Below, one piece after another: positions 24,100-34,344 of a DNA stretch of 64,000 bases. Where the stretch lies: the NCBI GenBank assembly GCA_963766195.1, contig CAVXYY010000003.1, positions 1 through 64,000 of the forward strand, read 5' to 3'. The notes beneath the pieces were generated by a model. That model was not told where the DNA came from and made no database searches. It saw only the letters and a list, made by a program, of their open reading frames with translations. Position 1 is the first letter of the stretch; every line of letters starts with the position of its first letter. Origin of the DNA: JAHEFT01 sp963766195. Its GTDB lineage: Bacteria; Pseudomonadota; Gammaproteobacteria; Xanthomonadales; SZUA-36. Made by a program: the position numbers and the translations under genes.

Positions 24100-24381
24100 A
24101 TGCCCATTTATGAGTACCAGGCAATCGGTGAGCAGCGGTGCAACTATTGCGCTCACGGTTTCGAATTGTTGAGAAAAATCAGCGAACCGGAACTTGAACA
24201 CTGCCCACACTGCAATGCGCCAGTGACCCGGAAAATTTCGGCTCCCAACATCGGCGGCAAAGGCCCCTCGCTGGGTGCCACGGATATTGAAAAACACGGA
24301 TTCACCCAATACAAGAGAGCCGGCAAGGGTGTTTATGAAAAAACCGCCGGCAAAGGACCAAATGTCATCAGCGATGACTGA
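24100..24381 (+). CDS. FmdB-family zinc ribbon protein
   Basis: This 93-residue protein has an N-terminal zinc ribbon (MPIYEYQ, then CNYC and CPHC about 24 residues apart) and a flexible tail with GGKGPSLGATDIEKHGFTQY. FmdB proteins are small putative regulators of unknown mechanism. Here an extra insert (GEQRCNYCAHGFELL) spaces the first CxxC. It diverges from the SDR gene and is convergent with the phytoene-synthase-like gene. Confidence 0.85.
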   Translation: MPIYEYQAIGEQRCNYCAHGFELLRKISEPELEHCPHCNAPVTRKISAPNIGGKGPSLGATDIEKHGFTQYKRAGKGVYEKTAGKGPNVISDD

Positions 24382-24390
24382 CGCCGGGTG

Positions 24391-25260
24391 TCAGCCGGGG
24401 CGACGTGCGTAATTCCAGGCTGCAAACAGGTCCGCCAGCTTAATACGCGCCACTTCCCCGCTGAACCGGTCCGGCTCGATCTCCAGAAGGTTCTGAAGTT
24501 TCCGACTGTACAAACCACTGATCGCAAATATGTGCCTGGCAGGTGAATAGTCTATTGCAGCGGAACCGTGCGAATTACCCGTATCCTCATCCCACGAAAA
24601 TCCACTTGTGATCAGCGACTTCAACAGACCTGCCACAGCTGGGGATTCCGGCTTACGGGTAATTTCTTCCCGGCTTACACTGTGTCGCGCAAGGGAATTG
24701 AGCGGGATCCACCAAAAACTGCCCTGCCCTTTCCCGCGCGAGCTTTCGCGAACGAGTTGAAACAAACCATTGCGGGCCAGAAGACCGGGATTGAAGTCGT
24801 GCACAGCAAGCGGCGGTCCACACACACTCAGCTCCATTTCAAGCTGCGGCCGGTAAGTTTCAATGCAATTGCTTCTTAACTGGTTCCAATATCTGTTGGG
24901 GCCGTCGCTGACAACCTGTGATCAGCCCCATCGAACAGTGCAGCGATCGCTTCAACTGGCAAACTGTCGCGCCGCACCCGTTCGAATCAACTCCCTGACC
25001 AGCGGGTGTTGGCTTTCAGCCATGTTCTGATGCAGGCACTCGTTGCGCCACCAGTGTAATTTGCTCTCGGCGACCTCGACTTCGGTCTGGGCTGAGCAGA
25101 TTTGTTCGACGACTGAAAAAAGCGCATAGAGCGGCAGCAGTCTTTCGGCGCATTGGCCGGGGGCAAATACCCGCGAGATGCGAAACAGGCGGTTGGTCCT
25201 GGAAACCTGTTCCCAGCAGAACATCCGGTCGTTGTCGTGTTCAGAAACCGGGTTGGTCAT
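24391..25260 (-). CDS. Squalene/phytoene synthase-like protein, frameshifted
   Basis: Pieces at 25260-24952 and 24837-24391, plus a bridging frame reading VEAIAALFDGADHRLSATAPTD, join to one protein of about 289 residues. The N-terminal part has RTNRLFRISRVFAPGQCAERLLPLYALFS and KLHWWRNECL. The C-terminal part has SRGKGQGSFWWIPL and a helical end. This matches the trans-isoprenyl-diphosphate synthase-like family that includes NDUFAF6. Clear DxxxD metal motifs are not seen, so a catalytic role is doubtful. Extra bases lie near AAA 24961-24963 and about 24887. The start overlaps the mupP stop by 4 bases, which indicates co-transcription. Confidence 0.65.
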
Positions 25261-25937
25261 CTATCGCGGGCTGGATGCCTTGGCCTTATCAGTTCAACCA
25301 GGTCATTCGGATGATGAACCCGCATGCTGTCTTGCACTTCCTCACCGGTCAATCCATCCGATCCGTATCCATAATAAACAGCCGCCGTCTGGGTGCCCGC
25401 TGCATTTCCAGCCTGGATGTCGCGAATATCGTCGCCGACAAACAGCACTGCTTCGGGTTTTACGGCGAGTATCTCGCAAGCAAGGTAGACAGGCGCCGGG
25501 TGAGGCTTGCTTTCGTTCAGCGTGTCACCGCATACAACACAGGAGATTACCGCGTTGAGATCTGCCGCTTCGATGATGGGCAGGGTCAGAGATTCAGTCT
25601 TGTTGGTTACAATGCCCCAGGGGATTTGCTCCTGCCGGAGCATCTCGAGCAGTTCCGGAATTCCGTCATAAAGCCTGGAATGGCGAAAGCTGTTTTCGGC
25701 ATAGTGCTCGAGAAACGTCTTTCTCCAGCCTTCGAAACACTCGGCACTGCTTTCGGGCATACCTGCCTTGAGCAGACCAACGGCCCCCTTGGAAGCGTGA
25801 CGACTCATTTCGGAAACCGGCAGCGGCGGCAAATCTTCAGTTTCCCGAACCCAGTTCAGGGAACCCACCAGGTCCGGGGCGGAATCCAAAAGTGTCCCGT
25901 CCAGGTCGAAAAGTACCGCCTCAATGCGTTTCATCAT
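25257..25937 (-). CDS. mupP: HAD phosphatase, MupP/Gph type
   Basis: This 226-residue HAD hydrolase has the nucleophile motif LFDLDGTLLDSAPDL near residue 8, the VTNKTESLT motif II, K in ESKPHPAPVYLAC, and GDDIRDIQAGNAAGTQTAAV motif IV. Position directly after ubiG with a 4-base overlap is the pseudomonad arrangement of MupP, the N-acetylmuramic acid 6-phosphate phosphatase of peptidoglycan recycling. Phosphoglycolate phosphatase (Gph) is the alternative, and sequence alone does not decide. Confidence 0.85.
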   Translation of the reverse strand: MMKRIEAVLFDLDGTLLDSAPDLVGSLNWVRETEDLPPLPVSEMSRHASKGAVGLLKAGMPESSAECFEGWRKTFLEHYAENSFRHSRLYDGIPELLEMLRQEQIPWGIVTNKTESLTLPIIEAADLNAVISCVVCGDTLNESKPHPAPVYLACEILAVKPEAVLFVGDDIRDIQAGNAAGTQTAAVYYGYGSDGLTGEEVQDSMRVHHPNDLVELIRPRHPARDR

Positions 25938-26648
25938 TCCGGCTTTGACGCATGAACAAGGTAATTGACCTTTACGTTTCCACCGAGCATCACGCTCCTG
26001 GTGACCGGGTTGTAATGCAAGCCCACGATATCCCGAACTTCCAGGCCTGCATGCCTCAGCCAGGCACTGAGTTCAGATGGCCTGATGAAACGGTCATAGC
26101 GATGCGTGCCGCGCGGCAGCAGGCGTGCAATGTGCTCGGCGCCGACAATACCCAGCGCAAATGCCAGCGGGGTCCGGTTCAGGGTTGAGAAAAAGGCGCT
26201 GCCCACCCGGCTTCAGCAGCCCGGCAATCGATTGGATGATCGAGGCAGGATCAGGAACGTGCTCCAGCATTTCCATGCAGGTAACCACATCGAATGCTCC
26301 CGGTGTTTCCTGCGCCTGTTCTTCAACCATCTTTTCCTGGTAATCCACTGCAAGCCCGGATTCAAGCAGGTGGAGTTTTGCGGTTGACAGCACGCGTGAT
26401 GCCACGTCGATACCGGTTACCTGACCGCCCTTTCGGGCCATCGATTCGGCCAGTATCCCTCCACCGCAACCCACGTCAAGGACTTGAGCACCGGACAGCT
26501 CCGCCCGGTCGGCAACAAACTTCAGACGGGCCGGATTGAGCTCGTGAAGCGGGCGGAACGGCCCTTCTGGATCCCACCACCCGGAAGCGATCGCATCGAA
26601 TTTGTCGCGCTCGGTATTATCGATATTTTGACTGGTTTGCGCATTCAC
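25934..26648 (-). CDS. ubiG: Ubiquinone biosynthesis O-methyltransferase UbiG, one frameshift
   Basis: UbiG makes both O-methylations of ubiquinone. The N-terminal piece has FDAIASGWWDPEGPFRPLHE, the SAM motif VLDVGCGGGILAESMA near residue 57 and EMLEHVPDP. The C-terminal piece reads FFSTLNRTPLAFALGIVGAE and ends in GGNVKVNYLVHA. One extra base in the GGG (CCC at 26202-26204 on the plus strand) breaks the frame just before FFSTLNRT. Repaired length is about 238 residues, which is normal. It overlaps the upstream deaminase gene by 4 bases and the downstream phosphatase by 4. Confidence 0.93.
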
Positions 26649-28031
26649 AGGGCTAATTCCTTTTCTTCAACGGTCAATTCCGTTTCCAGGCCAGCAAGGC
26701 GGGACCGCCATTTGCGGGCTGAATTGAGGACTGCGTCGAGATCGATGGTGGTCAGTTCGCCGTCATCCAGCAGTCGTTTGCCGGCAACCCACACATCGGT
26801 GAATTGCCTTCTTGAAGCAGCATATATGAGTTGGGAGACCACATGATGCAAGGGCTGGGTTTCCGGCGCATTCAGGTCAAGAGCGCACAGATCGGCCTGC
26901 TTGCCGGGTTCGATGCTTCCGGTTAATTCTCCCAGGCCCAGGGCTTTTGCACCGTTTATGGTCATCATTTCCAGCACCTGGAAAGCATTTACCGCCTTTG
27001 CGTCGCCGGAAATCCCTTTGCCCAGCAAAGCCGCGGTCTGAGCCTCGGCGAGCAGATCCAGGTCGTTATTTGCCGCCGCGCCATCGGTTCCCAGCGCCAC
27101 GTTAACCCCGGCGTTCAACAATTCCGACAAGGGGCAGATACCACTCGCCAGTTTGAGGTTGGATTGCGGGCAATGGACGACATTAACCGCGGCTTTTGCC
27201 AGCCGCTCGATATCATCAGCGGAAATCTGCGCCATGTGCACCGCCTGCAGCCTGGAATTCAGCAAACCGTGCTGTTCCAGGCGGTGTAACGGGTGCTGAT
27301 CATGCTGCTGGAAGGATTGCTTGATTTCCCATTCGGTTTCGAGCAAATGGATGTGAACCGGCAATCCCGTTCCTTCGACAGGGATGAAACCCGCTCCAGG
27401 GTTTCATCCGAGACCGTGTAAGGGGCATGTGGCGACAAGGTAAAGCTGATCAGTGGTTGAGATTTCCACTTCTCATACAATTGCAATCCCTTCTCGATGT
27501 AACTGTCGACATCGCTGGCCCAGGCGGTTTCGATTTCTATGATCGTTATCCCGATGCTTGCCCGCATCCCGGTCTCAACGCAGACGTCGATGGTCGCGTC
27601 AGGAAAAAAGTACATGTCATTGAAACAGGTCGTGCCTGCACGAATCATCTCGGCGATAGCCAAGCCGGGTCCCGTCGGCAACAAATTCAGGCCCGACAAA
27701 TTCACGTTCGGCAGGCCAGATGTGCTCCTTCAGCCAGACATGCAATTCCATGTCATCTGCGTACCCACGCAGCAGGGTCATCGGTGTGTGGGTATGGGCA
27801 TTAATCAGCCCGGGTAGCAAAACATGATCGGGTAAGTTGATAATCTCCGCATCGGGCCAGGCTTTCCTGGCTTCGGACCAGGGCAGTACGTCCAGGATCA
27901 TGGTCATTTTCGATCGCGACACAGTAGTCCTGATAGACCACATCTCGCGGCCTGACCGGGACGACATACCCGGCATGGATCAAAACCACGGGCGTCGACC
28001 GGTTTCCGGATGAGGCACCTGGATAGTCCAT
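26645..28031 (-). CDS. TRZ/ATZ-family amidohydrolase (MTA/SAH deaminase type), three frameshifts
   Basis: Four pieces give one amidohydrolase of about 460 residues. The start is RSTPVVLIHAGYVVPVRP. The metal site LPGLINAHTHTPMTLLRGYADD follows, then AEMIRAGTTCFNDMYFF and FTLSPHAPYTVSDETL. The last piece has PVHIHLLETEWEI, NVVHCPQSNLKLASGICP and NVALGTDGAAANNDLDLL. These are the hallmarks of 5'-methylthioadenosine/S-adenosylhomocysteine deaminases. Extra bases lie near 27902 and 27662; the third break, near CCC 27366-27368, looks like a missing base. Overlap with ubiG (ATGA) is the usual pseudomonad order and suggests a link to SAM recycling for methylation. Confidence 0.88.
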
Positions 28032-28042
28032 CCAGCGTGATG

Positions 28043-28612
28043 TTATTCCTTCACCCTGGAAACGTATTCGCCGGTCCGGGTGTCGACACGAATCACTTCT
28101 TCATTATTGACGAACAGCGGAACCCGCACGACGGCGCCGGTTTCCAGCGTTGCCGGCTTACCGCCACCGCCCGAAGTATCACCCCGTAAGCCAGGGTCGG
28201 TATCGACGATTTTCAATTCGACGAAATTGGGTGGCATCACGCTGAGCGGCGCCCCGTTGTACAGGGTCATCTGGCACATGTCTTCCTCTTTCAGCCATTT
28301 GATCGCGTCACCCATGGACTCTTTCGAACAGGCATGCTGTTCAAACGTACCGGGGTCCATGAAGTGCCAGAATTCGCCGTCGTTATACAGATATTGCATG
28401 TCCATCTCGAACACGTCGGCGGCATCCACCGATTCGCCCGACCGGAAGGTACGCTCAATGACGCGGCCCGTTTTCAGATTCCTGACCCTGACCCGGTTAA
28501 ACGCCTGGCCTTTGCCAGGCTTTACAAATTCGTTTTCAACGATGTTGTACGGATCCCCGTCAAGAATAATCTTCAAACCACTTTTGAACTCACTGGTGCT
28601 GTAGGTCGCCAT
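28043..28612 (-). CDS. efp: Translation elongation factor P
   Basis: EF-P (189 residues) rescues ribosomes stalled on polyproline. Lys34 in FVKPGKGQAF is the residue beta-lysylated by EpmA/EpmB in species whose loop has K rather than R, so a lysylation system is expected elsewhere in the genome. The three OB-like domains are complete, ending TRTGEYVSRVKE. It is monocistronic. Confidence 0.98.
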   Translation of the reverse strand: MATYSTSEFKSGLKIILDGDPYNIVENEFVKPGKGQAFNRVRVRNLKTGRVIERTFRSGESVDAADVFEMDMQYLYNDGEFWHFMDPGTFEQHACSKESMGDAIKWLKEEDMCQMTLYNGAPLSVMPPNFVELKIVDTDPGLRGDTSGGGGKPATLETGAVVRVPLFVNNEEVIRVDTRTGEYVSRVKE

Positions 28613-28837
28613 TTAGGACTCCGGCTGAAAAAGGGAATGATAACGCGAACAGCGACGCGAAACCACGAGGCTTGCTCCACGCTGTCAATTCAGGCTGAAT
28701 TCCTCCATAATTGACTTGGGAAAGGATCCTCCAGTATCTTTGAATCAATCTGCAAAATGAATTGTAATTAATTGATTCTTACTGGATAAGTGTGTTAAAA
28801 CTAACGAATAGGTAAGGGGCAAGGAGGCCTGTTACGC

Positions 28838-30863
28838 ATGCACAGCGTTAATCTCTTAGTCATTGACCGATCACCTGAGTCCGCTGAGCATATCAATTCA
28901 TTGCTCCGCAATTCCGGAATTAAAATTCATGTATTGCATGCGCAGACAAGCTCTGAAGTCAAGCGTGCCCTGGATCATGATTCTCCGGTTCTAATCCTCT
29001 ACGCCAACCCCGAGCAGGCCGATGCGCCGATAGAGGACATCAACGAACTTTCAGCTGCTTTCAGTGTTCCCCTGGCGCTGTTCACAGGGATGGATGACCC
29101 TGAAAAGTTGACGACGATCCTGGGCTCGACCGCTTGTTTCGTGATCAACTCCGGGAACGAAGATTTGCTCACCGACGCAGTAGGCCGCCTGATACGAAGC
29201 AGTGAAAACGAGCGGAATTTTGAACAGCAACGGCAATTCGTCGAAGAACTGGAACACCGCTATAACCTGCTGCTGGACAGTTCGCGTGACGCCATCGCAT
29301 ATATCCACGAGGGGCTGCACGTTTATGCGAACCGTGCTTATCTCGAAGCCCTGGGAGTCACGGAGGAAGAGGAGATCGCCGGTCTTTCCCTGCTTGAAAT
29401 GCTGGACGCCGGCGACGTTAACCTGAAAACCTTGTTCAAAGGTCTTTCGAAGGGACAATTTCCAGCCGGGCCACTTCGAAGTCAGAGTATCCAGGCCGGA
29501 CGCCAGCACGTTTCAGGCGAACCTGGTATTTTCACCCGCCCGTTATGATGGCGAGGATTGCACCCAGATGATGATGCAGATCAGGGATTCCGCCAATGAA
29601 CTGGCAGCGGAACTGGAACGTCTGCGCATGATCGATCCGCTTACCCGGCTGCATAATCGGAAATCCTTTTCGGAAGCCCTGGATGCATGTATCGCCTCCC
29701 CTCCCGTCAACGATACTGCGGCAGTATTCTATGTGGAAACGGACAACATAAAGGACTTGCAGAACGAACTTTCCCCCGAGGCGATGGACTCCTTTGTTTC
29801 TGATCTTGCCGACATGATCAGGAAGCTGATGACTCCCACCGACATTGCCGCGCGCATCAACGACAATGGTTTTGCGATACTCATGGCCCGTCCGACCAGC
29901 GCACAATTGGAAAAAGCCGGCCGCGAACTGGTTTCTGAATACCGCAGTCACATCATAGATATTGGTGACCGGGCGCTTTCCGCCTCCTGCAGTGTGGGCA
30001 TGGCACCCGTTGGCCGCCTGGCCACCAGCGCGCCTGACATCATCGCTTGCGCACGCAAGGCACATGCAGAAGCGGCGGAAAAAGGCGATCAACTGATTGT
30101 CTACCGCCCACATTTGACGGCCGTAACCGCGGTCAGTGGTGAACAGGAGTGGATTGACCGCATCAGGATCGCCCTTTCCAACCAGGACTTCTACAGCGTT
30201 CAGCAGTCCATTGTCGATCTGGATGGCGAAGGCGAACAAATGATGGAAAACATCACCTTCATGCGTGGTGAAGACGGCGATTATTCGTCCAGCGAATTCC
30301 AGCAGATCGCAGATCGAAACGACCTAGCAGGAGCAATAGACCGGCATGTTATCCCGGGTCTGCTGAAGACCTTTGTGGATAGCCAGGAACGCCAGCTTAT
30401 CAGCCTGAGCAATAACTCGATCCTCGATTACGGTTTCCCGGGCTGGTTCGCAGAGCAATTGAAGATTTCCTGCGTGGAAGGCAAGAGAATTATTCTGCAA
30501 ATTCCCGCCAACGCCGCGGTCACCAATCTGCGCCCGGCGCAGCGCCTGATGAAGGAACTCAATCCATATGGTTGCCAGTTAGCTGTCAGCCTGTTTGACT
30601 CGGAACGGCGCACACGTCAGCTGCTGGAACACCTGGATGTGTCGTTCATCAAGATCGAGCCTTCTTTGACTCAAAACCTGACAGCCATAACCAAGAACCA
30701 GGAAGCGGTAAACAAGATTGTTGAAGCCGCAGAAAAGTGTGGCGTTGCGGTGATTGCCGACGAAGTGTCGGATACGGCCAGCCTGGCGGTTCTGTGGCAA
30801 TGCGGGATCAAGTTAATTGCCGGTACATTCCTCAGAGAGTCCTCACAGGTGCTTGCGAAATAA
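28838..30863 (+). CDS. fimX: FimX-like REC-PAS-GGDEF-EAL protein with degenerate domains, one frameshift
   Basis: FimX binds c-di-GMP and controls type IV pilus assembly and twitching. The N-terminal piece (28838 to about 29470) has a receiver-like fold (VIDRSPESAEHINSLLRNSG) and a PAS domain (LLLDSSRDAIAYIHEGLHVYAN). The second piece holds a GGDEF-like domain (DPLTRLHNRKSF, with NDNGF in place of GGDEF) and an EAL-like domain in which the EAL signature is lost (MMENITFM) but SFIKIEPSLTQ remains. Both catalytic sites look inactive, as in FimX. One extra G in GGG 29468-29470 breaks the frame; the repaired frame reads GHFEVRVSRPDASTFQANLV. A strong AAGGAGG site stands 10 bases before the ATG. 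Confidence 0.85.
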
Positions 30864-30884
30864 ACAGGCGTTAAACTCTGTCCG

Positions 30885-31740
30885 ATGTACCGGACAGGCA
30901 GATTCGCTCCTTCTCCCACTGGAGAGTTACATTTCGGCTCGCTGATAGCGGCGCTTGCCAGTTATTTGCAGGCAAAATCAGCGGGCGGCCAATGGCTGGT
31001 CCGCATCGAGGATATCGATCCGCCGCGCGAAGTGCCCGGCAGCGCCGGCCGGATTCTGCAGGATTTGCAGAGATTCGGCTTGACGGCCCGATCGGCCGGT
31101 GCTTTATCAAAGTACCCGAACCGAAGCCTATGAATTAGCTATCAGGTCACTGCTGGAATCCAACCGGGCTTACTGGTGCGGCTGCAGCCGGTCCGATTTG
31201 CCTGCTACCGGCGCATACCCCGGAACCTGCAGCCATGGCTTGCCGGCCGGAAAATCACCCCGCTCTGTCCGCCTCAGGGTCAACGATGAAATTATTGTTT
31301 TTAACGATCTTATCCAGGGCCTGGTACAGGAAAACCTGTCGGAAACCGTCGGTGATTTTGTAATCCGCCGGGCCGATGGCCTGGCAGCCTATCAATTGGC
31401 CGTAGTCATTGATGATGCGTTCCAGGGCGTGACCGAAGTGGTTAGGGGGGCAGATTTACTGGATTCCACCGCGCGGCAAATCTTTCTGCAAAACTGCCTT
31501 GGGCTTGAAACACCTGCGTATGCCCACCACCCGGTTGCGCTCGGTAAGGACGGCGCCAAACTGAGCAAGCGCCTTGGTTCCGACCCGATTGCCTCGTTCT
31601 GCGCAGAGCATCCGCTCGAAATGGCACTTCGATTTCTCGGTCAACCCTGCCCTTCCGGACTCAGCCTCGCCGGGCTTTTGAACTGGGCATTGGAAAATTG
31701 GCAACTCTCAAGGATTCCCCGCACGGCATTCACGCTATAA
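30885..31740 (+). CDS. gluQ: Glutamyl-Q tRNA(Asp) synthetase, one frameshift
   Basis: GluQ-RS glutamylates queuosine 34 of tRNA-Asp. It is a truncated GluRS without the anticodon-binding domain. The HIGH-like motif FAPSPTGELHFGSLIAAL, the Cys zinc motif (YWCGCSRSDL and GTCSHG) and the KMSKS-like KLSKRLGSDP are visible. The extra base is in CCC 31087-31089; the repaired frame reads LTADRPVLYQSTRTEAYEL. Total length is about 285 residues, typical. It lies 21 bases after fimX and 27 bases before accA. Confidence 0.93.
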
Positions 31741-31767
31741 TGCCGGTTCATTCGTGTGAGCAATGCA

Positions 31768-32724
31768 ATGAATTCCAATTATCTAGATTTTGAACAACCC
31801 ATTGCCGAATTGCAGGCCAAGATTGACGAGCTGCGGAACGTCGGCTCGGATAATGCAATCAATCTCGACGAGGAAATTCAGCGGCTGCAAGCCAAGATGC
31901 GCACAAAAATTACCGGGATTTTCAAAGATCTCACGCCTTGGCAGATATCTCAACTGAGCCGGCACCCGTTGAGGCCCTACACACTCGATTACGTTGAAAA
32001 GATCTTTGACGACTTCCACGAGTTACACGGAGACAGAGCGTTCGCCGATGACCATGCCATCGTTGGTGGGCTCGCACAGTTCAGGGGCCGCTCCATCATG
32101 TTCATTGGCCAGCAGAAAGGCCGGGATACCAAGGCAAAGGTCTTTCGGAATTTCGGCATGCCGCGGCCTGAGGGTTACCGCAAAGCCTTGCGACTGATGC
32201 ACATGGCCGCGCGGTTTCACCTGCCGTTAATCACGTTCATCGACACGCCGGGAGCCTATCCGGGCGTAGGTGCGGAAGAGCGCGGACAATCAGAAGCCAT
32301 CGCAAAAAACCTGCAAGTGATGTCCCGTCTTCCGGTACCGATTATCTGCACGATCATCGGGGAAGGTGGGTCAGGCGGCGCCCTGGCGATTGGTGTCGGC
32401 GACCGGGTCAATATTCTCGAATACAGCACCTACTCGGTGATTTCGCCTGAAGGCTGCGCCTCGATTTTGTGGAAGGATGCTGCCAACGCAGAGGAAGCCG
32501 CGACTGCATTGGGCATTACTTCCGATCGCCTGAAGTCGTTGGGACTGGTGGATGAGATCATTCCGGAGCCATTGGGTGGCGCACACAAGGAACCCGAGGA
32601 AGTTGCCAAACGAATCGCGGATTGTATTGAGAAACAACTCGCTGAACTCGGGAAGAAAACCACCGATCAACTTGTTGAAGACCGTTTTCGCCGATTGCTC
32701 AGTTACGGTGAATTCCAGGATTAG
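31768..32724 (+). CDS. accA: Acetyl-CoA carboxylase carboxyltransferase subunit alpha
   Basis: This 318-residue AccA pairs with AccD to transfer CO2 from carboxybiotin to acetyl-CoA in fatty acid synthesis. The start MNSNYLDFEQPIAELQAKID, the segment HPLRPYTLDYVEKIFDDFHELHGDR and the oxyanion-hole region GEGGSGGALAIGVGDRV are diagnostic. An in-frame start four codons upstream is possible, but MNSNYLDFEQP fits the family. It heads the run accA-tilS-xseB-ispA-dxs. Confidence 0.98.
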   Translation: MNSNYLDFEQPIAELQAKIDELRNVGSDNAINLDEEIQRLQAKMRTKITGIFKDLTPWQISQLSRHPLRPYTLDYVEKIFDDFHELHGDRAFADDHAIVGGLAQFRGRSIMFIGQQKGRDTKAKVFRNFGMPRPEGYRKALRLMHMAARFHLPLITFIDTPGAYPGVGAEERGQSEAIAKNLQVMSRLPVPIICTIIGEGGSGGALAIGVGDRVNILEYSTYSVISPEGCASILWKDAANAEEAATALGITSDRLKSLGLVDEIIPEPLGGAHKEPEEVAKRIADCIEKQLAELGKKTTDQLVEDRFRRLLSYGEFQD

Positions 32725-32738
32725 GCCGGACTGAGCAA

Positions 32739-34094
32739 ATGAAACCCGAAGTGTCCGACTTCTGCAGCCAGCACCTGCTAGACAGCCTGGCTCGCCTGCC
32801 CAGGCCGAGAAAATACTGGATCGGGTTCAGTGGCGGCGCCGATTCCACAGCCTTGCTGCAGGCGATTCATGAATGCCGTGAACAACTGGCGGCATCGATC
32901 CACGCAGTGCATTTTCATCACGGTTTGCAGCAAAACGCCGATGCGTGGCAGGAGCATTGCCGCTCGTTTTGCGCCGAACGGGATGTCCCGTTTGTTTCCA
33001 AAAACCTCGAAATCGACTTTTCAGGTCGAAGCAGTCCCGAGGAGGCCGCCCGCAATTGCCGCTATCGCGCGGTTGCTGAAATCCTCGGAACCAACGAAAT
33101 GTACCTGACAGCCCACCATGCCGAAGACCAGGCCGAAACCCTGTTCCTTAACCTGATGCGCGGCAGCGGGATAGAAGGCCTGGCCGGTATTCCCGTACTG
33201 CGCAACCTGGAAAGCGGGTGGGTAGCAAGGCCGCTTCTGGATCGTAACCGGCCAGAACTGGAACAATTCCTGCAATCGCGGAACATCGAATGGCTGACTG
33301 ATCCTTCGAACGCAGACACGTCGTTTGATCGCAACTATCTGCGACAGGAACTGTTCCCCCTGTTGGAACAACGCTGGCCGGGGCTGCGGCGGCGGCTTTT
33401 CCGCACTGCGAGAAACGCACGCATCACCGCCGGCGCCATGGCCATGTTCATCGAAAGCCAGTCCGGAGACCTGATCCGCGACCGGTTCAAGATGCCGTTG
33501 CAAAAGCTGCTTGAACTGGAACCGGAGATGCAGACGCTGATTCTCCGTCAGTGGCTGCGAAGACATGAAGTGCCCGTGCTGCCGGAAGCGAGGCTTACCG
33601 AGTTTCTTGAACAACTGGCGGGAGCGGAATTGACCAGCCAGGCCGAAGTCCAGTGGGAAGACTGGATGATCAAGCGCTACCAGCGAGATCTCTGGCTGCA
33701 CCGGCGCAACCCATTCCTGGATTGCCCTGCAAAAAAATGGAAGCACGGCATGAAACTCGACATTGGCCCGGATTCCGGGGAGCTCCGGCTGGTAGGAGAA
33801 CCTGCTTCGATTCCTGCTTCCTGGAAAGTGCGCGCGCGCAAATCCGGGGACCGGATACGCCTTGTGCCGCACGGACCAAGTCGCAAACTCAAACAGTTTT
33901 TCAGGTCGGCAATGATACCGCCCTGGCTCCGGTCCGGCATACCCGTGCTCGAGTGGGATGGAGAGGCAGTGGCGCTTGGTGACTGGGTAATCGGTCACCG
34001 ACTGCAAAACTGGTTATTGGAGAACGACCTGAAATACCAATGGCGCCCTTCCGATCCTGTATTGGGCCGGATACGATCTGACTGTCAACGATAA
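32739..34094 (+). CDS. tilS: tRNA(Ile)-lysidine synthase TilS
   Basis: TilS (451 residues) converts C34 of the tRNA-Ile2 anticodon to lysidine, which changes its identity from Met to Ile. The PP-loop GFSGGADSTALLQAI lies near residue 29. HHAEDQAETLFLNLMRGSGIEGLAGI and the C-terminal TilS domains (VRARKSGDRIRLVPHG, LKQFFRSAMIPPWLR) are present. It starts 14 bases after accA, a common gammaproteobacterial pairing. Confidence 0.97.
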   Translation: MKPEVSDFCSQHLLDSLARLPRPRKYWIGFSGGADSTALLQAIHECREQLAASIHAVHFHHGLQQNADAWQEHCRSFCAERDVPFVSKNLEIDFSGRSSPEEAARNCRYRAVAEILGTNEMYLTAHHAEDQAETLFLNLMRGSGIEGLAGIPVLRNLESGWVARPLLDRNRPELEQFLQSRNIEWLTDPSNADTSFDRNYLRQELFPLLEQRWPGLRRRLFRTARNARITAGAMAMFIESQSGDLIRDRFKMPLQKLLELEPEMQTLILRQWLRRHEVPVLPEARLTEFLEQLAGAELTSQAEVQWEDWMIKRYQRDLWLHRRNPFLDCPAKKWKHGMKLDIGPDSGELRLVGEPASIPASWKVRARKSGDRIRLVPHGPSRKLKQFFRSAMIPPWLRSGIPVLEWDGEAVALGDWVIGHRLQNWLLENDLKYQWRPSDPVLGRIRSDCQR

Positions 34095-34101
34095 GCTGAA
34101 T

Positions 34102-34344
34102 GTGATGAAAAACAGTAACGAAAAACTACCTGATTTTGAAAAAGCCCTTGAGGAACTCGAATCCCTCGTCGAGCAACTGGAATCCGGGGATCTGACCCTG
34201 GACCAGTCCCTGGCCCAGTTCAAACGTGGTGTTGAACTTACCCGGCATTGCCAGGGTGTCCTGGACGAGGCTCAACAGGTTGTACACAAGCTGATGGATA
34301 CGGACGATGAAACATCCGCTGTTCCCTTCGAAACCGGTGAGTGA
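34102..34344 (+). CDS. xseB: Exodeoxyribonuclease VII small subunit
   Basis: This 80-residue coiled-coil subunit has the family signature LPDFEKALEELESLVEQLESGDLTLDQSLAQFKRGVEL (residues about 8-45). It caps XseA to form exonuclease VII. The 3' end overlaps ispA by 38 bases, which implies translational coupling. The xseB-ispA-dxs order is widely conserved. Confidence 0.97.
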   Translation: MMKNSNEKLPDFEKALEELESLVEQLESGDLTLDQSLAQFKRGVELTRHCQGVLDEAQQVVHKLMDTDDETSAVPFETGE

